From Distichodus sexfasciatus (lineage: Eukaryota; Chordata; Actinopteri; Characiformes; Distichodontidae), in the NCBI GenBank assembly GCA_032718565.1, contig JAVGVS010000046.1:248001-312000 (forward strand): a stretch of 64,000 bases of DNA, read 5' to 3'. The position numbers and the translations under genes were made by a program. This document shows positions 56,062 to 64,000 of this stretch, one piece after another. The notes below the pieces were generated by a model. That model worked only from the letters and a program-made list of their open reading frames with translations, was not told the DNA's origin and made no database searches. Numbering within the stretch: the first letter of the stretch is position 1; every line of letters begins with the position of its first letter.

Positions 56062-56713
56062 CCTCCATACTAAACTAAAATGGAATGGGATTTTTTTTTT
56101 TTAATTTCAGTATTGTCTACAGTCTCTTAGATTGATTAAAAAAAGAGTGTCCAGCATCTTGAGTATTATGACAATCTAATGAACATATAGTTAATCTACT
56201 GTATGACCCATCTGTACTCTTTTTTAAATTGGTTTGTTCGTTTTGTTTTCATTATTGTTTATTATTGTTATTTTATGTAGTCTCTTTGTCGCGACACGAT
56301 CCCTAATTATATATTAGATTTTAGGCATTTCTTATTTTGCAGTACTCTGCTTTTGGTTAACAGGAGACCATCCATTCCCCTTAATACAGTTTTAAATGGT
56401 GTGGCTTTTACTTTACCTCATGGACTTCATTAATTTGTTTTTATTTCAGGTGACAAAATGTTGAGGTTAAATTTGTGTTTTTAAATACACAGACAGCACT
56501 TTAAAACCTGTCTTCCTTGTTATACAATTTTCATTGTTTTTAACGTTATTTTATTTAATTTGCTTTACAAAAGTTAATTCATCTTGGATTTGCTGGACTT
56601 TTGTACTCTTGAGTAAATGTAAAATTGCACAAGAGGGTTTCCCAGTGTTATGTTATGTTACTCTTTAGATAATGGATACAAAAAATGTCCATACACAAGT
56701 AGATGCCATTTCT

Positions 56714-56818
56714 CACATGTACTGACAGTTAATGAGAACTCTTAACCTTAGATAAGGGCTCCGGTCAAGGCTCCTGGATCAGGTTAATACACAACCCCTT
56801 TACAAAAACATGAACAAA
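56714..56818 (+). repeat. Direct repeat bordering the partial duplicate, left
   Basis: 'cacatgtactgacagttaat' to 'ccctttacaaaaacatgaac' is repeated at 58,731-58,836 with few changes. Confidence 0.85.
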
Positions 56819-58726
56819 GTGCTTTATTGCATTCCCAGATAAGGCTGCAACGACAACAGGGTAAACCGTTAGGATGTAACACATGTTTATCAGGCACAAC
56901 ATTCTCTAGGTTAGACCCGAGGATAACATTACAGGTTGTTTGCATAATATTTTTTTTTCTTCTTTTTTTTTGTAAAAAATTAGGACTGATCAAACTACAG
57001 TATTACAGTTTTTCTCAGGCGCTTAACTACTTTTTTCAAAACAATAACCACATTCTCAAATCAGCCGATGCAGCCTGCAGAACACTAACAAATTTGGCAG
57101 AAATCCCTGTTTTCCCTGCAAAACCCTCTACGTGAATCAAAACACTAAATAGCTATTGCAAAATTGCATAACTCACTCAAACAGTAACACACATCAGTCA
57201 AACAGGAGACACATACAAGCAATCAGTGACCACTCTCAGACAAAATACTCACTCACTGCAGTAAAATCTGTACACACACAGAGGGAGCAACAAAGAACAA
57301 AAACACGTCTTCTGTGAAGGTAAAGTTGTTTTATTGGGTGTGTATGAAAACGCAAAAATCAAGAAAACAAATGTCATGTGATATAAAAAAAGGCATGTGA
57401 TTGTCTCTGCATCATCTCTTCTGTAGCATCTTCTCTCCCTTCAGACTCTAGAAGTGCTCTGTAAATCTCATCAAGGAATACAATAAACATTCCAGATTTA
57501 TACGGCCTGATTTATAACTGTTGGGATGTATTCAACAGGACTAGTCTCTGATATACCGAGGGATGCACAGAGTGACAGTAAACGCATAGTGGACAACTCA
57601 TATAGCGACGTTTTACCTGTACATATTGATATCTCAGTTGATAAAGTGACTGAATGAATGTTATGATATGTTACAGCAGCCTGTATTTCCTGTAAACAGT
57701 GTATTGTTCCCAAGCACCATCTGAACAATTGCTGCTTCATGGTCAGCAGTGAAGAGCGGCCACTCCCGCCAGCTGCAGGTGTTCTGTAGAGTCTCTAAAG
57801 ACAGATATGTAATGTAGAATACTGCAGCAAATATAGATCTGATAACTGCAAGAACTGGTGGTCTATATTTGAATTACAGCAAGTGAATGTTACAGGACTA
57901 TTTTCTCTCTTTAATGTTCGAATAATTGATGCAATACATGACCATGGACATGGTCAATGACAGTGGCTGTAATTTTATGGCTGATCTCTATCTTTGACCT
58001 TGCCCACTGTTTCCTCTTCCATGTCCACGTCCACGTCCTCTCCAGTCTTGTTTCATTGTGTGTTAAAAATTACACCACTTTATTACTACTTTTATACCGT
58101 GTTAGCAACTTTTGAGTGGTTGAGAGTTGAGATTTGCAGCAAGTAGTAAAACCAAGTGCAAGTTTGGCCCAAGTTCAGTAGTGTTTTGGGATGGAATTTA
58201 GCAGCTGCTGCTATTTTGAAGTGAATTGCTTAATCAGACACTCTGATGTGATTTTGGTGTTACCAAATGATCACTGTGACTAGAGTTTTGCAAAAATCCT
58301 TTAGCAATGAAAAGTGAGGTGCAAGCAATGACAACATAGTTTCTGTTGTGCAAAAAGGTTTGCTGATTTGCTTATATTTATTTGGAAATGACAACTTGGA
58401 CTAATGGCATGGTCAATGTAGTTAAGCGCGTGAGAAAAACTGTAAGATCCCAGAGAGACTTCTTGCATAATCAAGGTTTACTTTTTGCATCTGTTAATGA
58501 TATTACACTGTTTGTTAACATTGATGATTGCTGTCTATTTCAGTCTAAACTCACCACTCATTGATTACAAATACAATACTGTACAGGACTTGTTTTATGT
58601 ATACTCCTAAACACAGTCCCTATATTACAATCGGTTTGACATGGACTTACTCTCTGTCCCACAGTGGAAGCCAGCTGATGTTAATCAGCATGTTGAGAGT
58701 CCAGCTGACAAAGAAGCCATAGGGTC
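56817..58726 (-). pseudogene. Partial duplicate of the membrane-protein gene, split by a transposon
   Basis: 56,817-57,003 and 58,445-58,726 together match 53,694-54,106, i.e. the intron 3 block containing the dead exon 6 copy plus the 3' two-thirds of exon 3 ('tgttaatcagcatgttgaga', 'gtccagctgacaaagaagcc'). The right segment has about 50 extra bases (from 'tctgttaatgatattacact') absent from the intron copy. Coding potential is lost: frameshift in the exon 6 part, exon 3 truncated at 58,726. The two parts are separated by the element at 57,006-58,442. Confidence 0.88.
57006..58442 (-). mobile_element. IS630/Tc1-like transposon, degenerate, with 25-bp TIRs
   Basis: Terminal inverted repeats of 25 bases (57,006-57,030 and 58,418-58,442) with a single mismatch, CAGTTTTTCTCAGGCGCTTA at left. 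TA lies at both edges (57,004-57,005 and 58,443-58,444). The minus strand starts at 58,056 with MKQDW and an Arg-Gly repeat 'RGRGRGHGRGNSGQGQR', then stop codons. Further on, 'EAAIVQMVLGNN' and, in another frame, 'LQEIQAAVTYHNIHSVTLST' match the N-terminal helix-turn-helix part of a transposase family common in fish. The catalytic region is deleted. Non-functional. Confidence 0.85.
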
Positions 58727-58730
58727 CTGA

Positions 58731-58836
58731 CACATGTACTGACAGTTAATGAGAAAGCTTCACCTTAAGATAAGGTCTCTGCTCAAGGCTCCAGGATCAG
58801 GTTAATACACAACCCCTTTACACAAACATGAACAAT
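58731..58836 (+). repeat. Direct repeat bordering the partial duplicate, right
   Basis: Second copy of 56,714-56,818. It begins right after the end of the exon 3 fragment ('aagaagccatagggtcctga' then 'cacatgtact'). Confidence 0.85.
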
Positions 58837-58839
58837 GGA

Positions 58840-59950
58840 GCTTTTGAAAAATACTTGTCATTCACTCAACTTGCATAATGGTATGTGAGTTCAGCTACTG
58901 GAGAACATTTATGAGCTTGGAGGAAATAAAGTGAGCAATATACAAAAATACTCCCATTACTGCAGAAGTTGACCCTAGTTCTACAGTGAAATAACTTTAC
59001 ACATTGAGTGATGTAATTAAGAATGTCCTGTTTTTATCTCTGGTTAGTAGCACCTAAGATTTTTTTTGTTTGTGAGGAGCGATTCCTGGCAAGAAAAAGT
59101 ACTTTACCAGAAAAGTTCCACTTTTTAAAACAAATAAATAAAAGATTTGCTTTTGATTACTGAGGTTAGGCTTAGGGTTAGGCATAAATCTAATATTTAC
59201 ACCTAACTAACATGGGAGGCAGTGGAATGACTTCACAAAGATAGCAAGACATGACTGTGTCTGTGAGATATAGAGAGAGGCGAGTTTTCTACTTAATGTT
59301 TGTTGGATTAAGAGCTTCTATTTAGGAATCACATCACCAGGGGGACAGCCCCTTATCAAAAGTGAGACAGTCCTTACAGACCTAAAGTTTGCAATTGGAT
59401 TTAATAAAACCCAGTGAAAAGATATCAAATATTAAATTAAATAAAAATAAATACAGCAGGTCTATAGTTATTTTCCAGTTTATGCAACAATGTTTATTTT
59501 CATAAGAGTAGTTTCAACACATGTGTAGTTCTCAAAATAAACCTGCAGACATGGGCTTGGGTAGACAAGTTCACAGAAAACTGTGGTAAGGCTTTAATTA
59601 CTCATTTATGTTTGCTTTTTTGAGTTAAAGTCTTTGGGTGGAATGTCCCTTTAGGATATCTGGGCAACAAAGAAAAAATCACGCTGTCTATTTGTATGAG
59701 AAAAAGCTAGTCTTCCATTAAATTAATACCTAAAAGCATAAAAATACTGGTTATGTATGAAAATGTTTTCTAGTTTCTTGTAAGTTTCTCAATGTATTGC
59801 ACCAAAAACTAAAAGTCAGGTTTTGAAAATTAGTGGGTTTCTACTCAGAAGTACTGTATCTAGATTATGGGAAAATCTAACTAAATGGTTACAGTAACGA
59901 AGTTCTTCCACTGTCTTCTATTTTTGCGTTTGGATGATTTCTCTAAGCAG
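58840..59950. other. Intergenic stretch, cstb 3' flank
   Basis: AT-rich with no coding exon supported. The part nearest 59,956 is expected to be the cstb 3' UTR. I could not fix a polyadenylation site. Confidence 0.4.
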
Positions 59951-59955
59951 TGAAT

Positions 59956-61189
59956 TTAGAAGTATTCTATGGGGTCATGATGCAGTTTGGACGCCTGCAG
60001 GCCGTGGAGCTCCAGTGTTTCTCCAGCATGTGGCAGCTTCTTATAAACACGCAGATGAACAAAATCATCACCTCCAACATGTACCTAAGACAGACAAACA
60101 CGTGTGAAAATATATGTTAAAAAGAAAACGCAAGTTTATATAGCACATTATGATATGCAAACGTGATTAAAGGTGCTTTATACAAAATAAAAGTACAGTT
60201 AGAAGCAGAAATGAGTAAAAGTAGTTAAAATAAATAAGTGAATGAGTAACTAACTAAATAAATATGTATTGAACAAGTCACAAAGTAAAATAAAATCTAC
60301 ACAAATATGGGGAAAAATAAGATTAAGGGCAGGTCTGTTTACAATGTGATATCTGAGCATATAAAAGTGTGATAATTGTGTATTGGTTGATTTTACCCCA
60401 AAACAAAAAACAAACAGAATGCTTATTTTGTAGTTATTTGGGAGTCCCATGATCGAAAGAAATAAAACAGAATTTTTAAAATTTGCCTTTAATAACACAT
60501 ATAACACAACAGAATACATTAAATAATAGTTAAAATACTAGTGTTGAGGTGGCCTCTAGTGGACAAACTATGCTATGACAACTCTCATTACATGGTTTAC
60601 AAAATTAAGAATTTTCCAATTAATTCCCCTTCATAATCACCGATACTTATTTACAGAACGAGGTCATATTTACTATAAATGTGTTTTTGTCCTACCTTGA
60701 TGAAATAGTTTGTGCCCGCTACAAGCTGGGTCTTGTAAGATTTTGCTTCGAAAACCTCAAAACTTTTCCCGGCCTTCTGCTCTGCGTGAAGCTTCATCTG
60801 CGATTCACAAATCATAGCTGGGTTTTTCCATTTTGTACAACGCAATCGGTGAAACGGGTTAAAACTGACAAATAACAGCTCTGCCTGTCTACTGTCTATA
60901 AACAAATTTAGTGAACAGATTACTAAAATTACTTCTACATTCTGTAAATGTACGACATAGATAATAAATATACACTTGTATTAACGTTACTGTCTCGTAA
61001 ACTAAACTACAGAAGTTTTAATTCCTGCTGGCGTAAATGAAAGTGACTCATCTGGGCGTATAGCTCTAACTCATCTGCTAGTTATAACATTTTAAAACGT
61101 ATTAAAAACTCACGAACCTCATCACAGATCCTCTGAACTTCAGCATCGGCATCCTTCGCCTCGGTGGTTCCTCCGCACAGCAAAGGCAT
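59956..61189 (-). CDS. cstb: Cystatin B (stefin B), 3 exons, complete
   Basis: Cytosolic reversible inhibitor of papain-like cysteine proteases (cathepsins B, H, L). Exons: 61,118-61,189 (24 codons), 60,696-60,797 (34 codons), 59,956-60,084 (42 codons plus TAA); 100 residues, close to the family's usual 98-103. Inhibitory landmarks: an N-terminal 'LLCGG' with the conserved Gly, the first hairpin 'QLVAGTNYFIKVHVG' (QxVxG present as QLVAG), and a second-hairpin region 'LPHAGETLELHG' with the C-terminal 'HHDPIEYF'. There is no signal peptide, as expected of stefins. All exons are phase 0. The exon 1 donor is the weak GAG|GTTCGT, with a strong GTGAGT four bases further on; see findings. The start is the only ATG at the right distance upstream of the conserved Gly. 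Very secure. Confidence 0.95.
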
Positions 61190-61199
61190 TTTACTAAGT

Positions 61200-62215
61200 T
61201 TGAACAAAATTTAACAGGCAACAATAACACTCAGTTTGGCCGGAGCTGTGCTACGGAGTGTTTTTCCACGTCCTATTACCATAAAATAAAGTTGTTTGTA
61301 ATAACTTATACATCCGACAGGGGGCGCGCGCGAGGGAGTCTAGAACCAATCCGTTCAACAGGGCTAAACGTATAAAATCCGGAATTACGATCAACATAGC
61401 CGAGATTTTTAAATAATTCTAAGATCATAACGACACTTAAGGCATGGAAACGTGAATTTTTAACATATAGAGTAAGTCTCTAGCACTGCCACTAGTAAGG
61501 AACCGTGTAGTGGACACGTTCAATGGAACTTGAATATTTTAGACTCGCTCGCGGGCGCCATCTATGTGTAACTACAACCCCGAAATATTTACAGAACGGC
61601 ATTTCCCTATTAACAGGATCTTTAGCCTGGTCCACAGCTGGCGTTTCCTGTCTTGTGACTGGACGAGACCATTTTTACAAGCAAAAACGATTTTTTTTTT
61701 TTTTGCGTTATTTAAGGCAGTAATTTGTTTTGTCTAGATGAAAATCACTCTCCGTTTTTACACATAATATTTTGTTGCTCACCTCTGATATAATTTAATA
61801 ATGGCTCTATTTGCTCAAAACTTCCAGCTCCAAGAGATGGATTAATCCGTCTAGAAACACGCCCTGCTGTTGTTGAAGCTGGGACTGCACGTGACCAGAA
61901 AAAAACTATTTTATTTTAAAATACAGATATATAAAAGCTAATTGCTTATGCTCGTTTGAAAAACCACGGTTTGTCCTGTGCGTTTTTTTTTTTTAATGTA
62001 TAACAATCTATTTTTGTTTTTATGATATAAACAATGTTATATTTAACTTACTTTGGTTTATTCTTGGGGCTGCCAGTGCTGATTTTCACTCATAATTTTC
62101 CATTCAAAAGCAGGTTTAAATTCCCATCCTATAAATTCATTTATTTATTTTACAAAACTAGAACACGTTTTTATTGTCAGACATTACGTGGGCAGTGCAT
62201 CACGTCACGTTACTT
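61200..62215. other. Intergenic stretch upstream of cstb
   Basis: cstb promoter side. 'gggggcgcgcgcgagggag' at about 61,320 is CG-rich. No TATA box at a sensible distance, and no gene seen. Confidence 0.4.
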
Positions 62216-63563
62216 CACTTTTAAACTGAGCGGGCTGGGCCTAAACACCCCGTTGGTGAACTGGATCCTAGATTTCCTGACTAACAAGCCACAGTCTGTC
62301 CGCATCGGAACCAACACCATCACACTGAGCACAGGCGCGCCACAGGGCTGCGTGCTCAGCCCACTGCTCTTCGCGCTACTGACCCACGATTGCACAGCAG
62401 CGCTCAGCTCAAACCAAATCATCAAGTTTGCAGATGACATGACTGTGGTGGGCCTCATCAAGAACAACATCTCAGCATACACAGAGGAGGTGGCGAGAGT
62501 GGCTGACTGGTGTAAGAGCAACAACCTTTCCCTAAATGTGGACAAAACAAAAGAAAGAATCATCGACTTCAGAAGGTCCAGCACTGCGCACCCTCCTCTC
62601 ACCATCGGCGGCGCTGTGGTCAAGAGAGTGAAAAGCACCAAGTTCCTGGGTGTCCACATCACAGAGGACCTCTCTTGGTCCCTCAACTTCACCTCCATAG
62701 CCAAGAGGGCTCGTCAGCGTCTGCACTTCCTGCGGAGACTGAAAAGAGGAAGCCTCCCCCCACCGATCCTTAAGACATTCTACACCAGCACCATTGAAAG
62801 TCTTCTCTCCAGCTGCATCACTGTCTGGTATGGGAACTGTAAAGTTTCAGACTGCAACACACTTCAGCGTATAGTGAGAGCAGCTGAGAAGGTCATTGGT
62901 GTGCCCCTACCCCCACTGAAACACATTTTCCAGACCCGCTGCTACAACAGAGCCAGGAACATAGTGAAGGACCACTCTCACCCACTACATGGACTTTGCA
63001 CTTTTACCGTTTGGCAAACGGTATTGTAGCCTCCAGTCTGCCACCAAGAGACTGTGTAACAGCTTCATACCACAAGCCATCAGGATTCTTAATATCAGAG
63101 CACTCTTAAAATACCTCAAACTACCTCGCACCTGCACTTTACATACCTACTGTCTACTGTTTACATCAGGCACACTCAGATGCACTAGTGTTAATACAAT
63201 AACTGCAATTTCTTCCAATGATGCCTTCAATCCTACATCTAACCTGTGCAGTATAATAATCATGTGCAATATCAGTCATTAAGGTTTACATCCCCACCTT
63301 CAAATAGTACTGGAAATAGTACTCAAATACATACACTAAGCAATACTTGTTTACACGCCGTCTCTTCACTTAATGTCACTTTCTTACTGTATTTATTGCG
63401 TTCGTTCTGTATTTATTGTATTGCTTGTTGCACCTTTTGTCCTGTTGAATGTAATGTTCAGTGTTACTATATGATTCACTGGGGCCATGGGAAAACGCTG
63501 TCTCATCACACTTTGTACATGTAGAAAGCGACTGATGACAATAAAGTACCTTGAACCTTGAAG
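62216..63563 (+). mobile_element. 5'-truncated L2-like LINE with reverse-transcriptase fragment
   Basis: The frame carries reverse-transcriptase blocks in order: 'WILDFLTNKPQSVRIG', 'STGAPQGCVLSPLLFALLTH' (the PQGxxxSPxLF block), 'NQIIKFADDMTVVGLI' (catalytic FADD), 'WCKSNNLSLNVDKTKE' and 'STKFLGVHITEDLSWSLNF'. The C-terminal region 'HPLHGL' is frameshifted near 63,000 and continues as 'ALLPFGKRYCSLQSATKRLC'. The tail 'caataaagtaccttgaacct' plus 'tgaa' is the short-repeat 3' end typical of L2-type LINEs. The N-terminal endonuclease is missing, so it is a dead copy, although the RT part is well preserved. Confidence 0.88.
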
Positions 63564-63564
63564 C

Positions 63565-64000
63565 ATTTGTCCTTTCCTTAAGCGAACAGCTACCTATTTC
63601 CAGTCCGATTTTTACTTCTTATAAGATGAGAAATGAACGTTAAACTAAACAGTTAAATTGATTCAATGTAAACTGGTGCACGACGTGGAGCCTGTCATGA
63701 CAGAAAAAATGTAAAATTCTGTGATCAGTGTGCGGCACTTTAGAATAAAACATTTTCTCGGGCCCCTTGACAATCTCAGCAGCACTATAATAAATAATGA
63801 GCCACTTTCCCAGTCCGAGACTAACTTTGACTTTTAGTCGTAAAGCTCCATTGGTACGGCAACTTAGTCCAGGACTAGCCTTAATCTAAGCCCCAATGGG
63901 TCCTGATGTCAAATCTCTGTCTCTCATACATACACACCAATTATCATAACTGTAAGCATAATTCAAAAAGACCCTACGTGCATGTGGAGATTTATGACTG
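63565..64000. other. Gene-free end of window
   Basis: AT-rich, nothing recognised. The sequence runs off the window edge. Confidence 0.4.

Noticed and set aside
62210..62704. 164-codon minus-strand frame
   Set aside because: Antisense shadow of the LINE reverse-transcriptase frame.

Overview
The window looks like a gene-poor then gene-bearing stretch of a teleost fish chromosome. This is inferred from intron-containing vertebrate genes with GT/AG splice sites, and from many fish-type mobile elements: tRNA-headed SINEs, Tc1-like, hAT-like and IS630/Tc1-like DNA transposons, an L2-like LINE and a solo LTR. The species cannot be named from the sequence alone.

Layout. Bases 1-35,400 hold no gene that I can support. 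They are AT-rich intergenic or intronic DNA peppered with two recurrent SINE families. Family 'A' contains 'ggtaccactgaggtactcatgagcaaggtac' type core sequence with a 'gggtcaaatgcagaggtcac' region; family 'B' has a 'ggcacggtggtgcagtgg' head. The same region carries four Tc1-like copies, a LINE 3' fragment, a 971-bp solo LTR with a 5-bp target duplication, and some non-repeat blocks that could be regulatory. From 35,449 to 61,189 three genes lie in tandem, all on the minus strand: (1) cenpc (centromere protein C), about 16 kb, 18 traceable coding exons, introns loaded with hAT elements and SINEs; (2) an uncharacterised tryptophan-rich multi-pass membrane protein resembling the TspO/MBR-like family, 7 coding exons, 315 residues; (3) cstb (cystatin B), 3 exons, 100 residues, apparently complete. 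Between genes 2 and 3 lies a partial duplicate of gene 2, split by a degenerate DNA transposon with near-perfect terminal repeats and a TA duplication. The last 2 kb contain a 5'-truncated L2-like LINE.

The three genes have unrelated jobs (kinetochore assembly, a membrane protein of unknown function, cysteine-protease inhibition); nothing suggests a shared pathway. The most notable observations are two in-frame TAA codons inside an otherwise open, phase-compatible cenpc exon; two WW-type nucleosome-binding motifs in cenpc without an evident YW-type motif; a chimeric SINE-in-SINE unit present twice, in opposite orientation, in cenpc introns; and exon-level duplication around the membrane-protein gene. 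I did not find an obviously new biological system; the interest is in gene structure and element history. Exon boundaries were derived by hand from splice consensus, reading phase and family resemblance, without transcripts or alignments.
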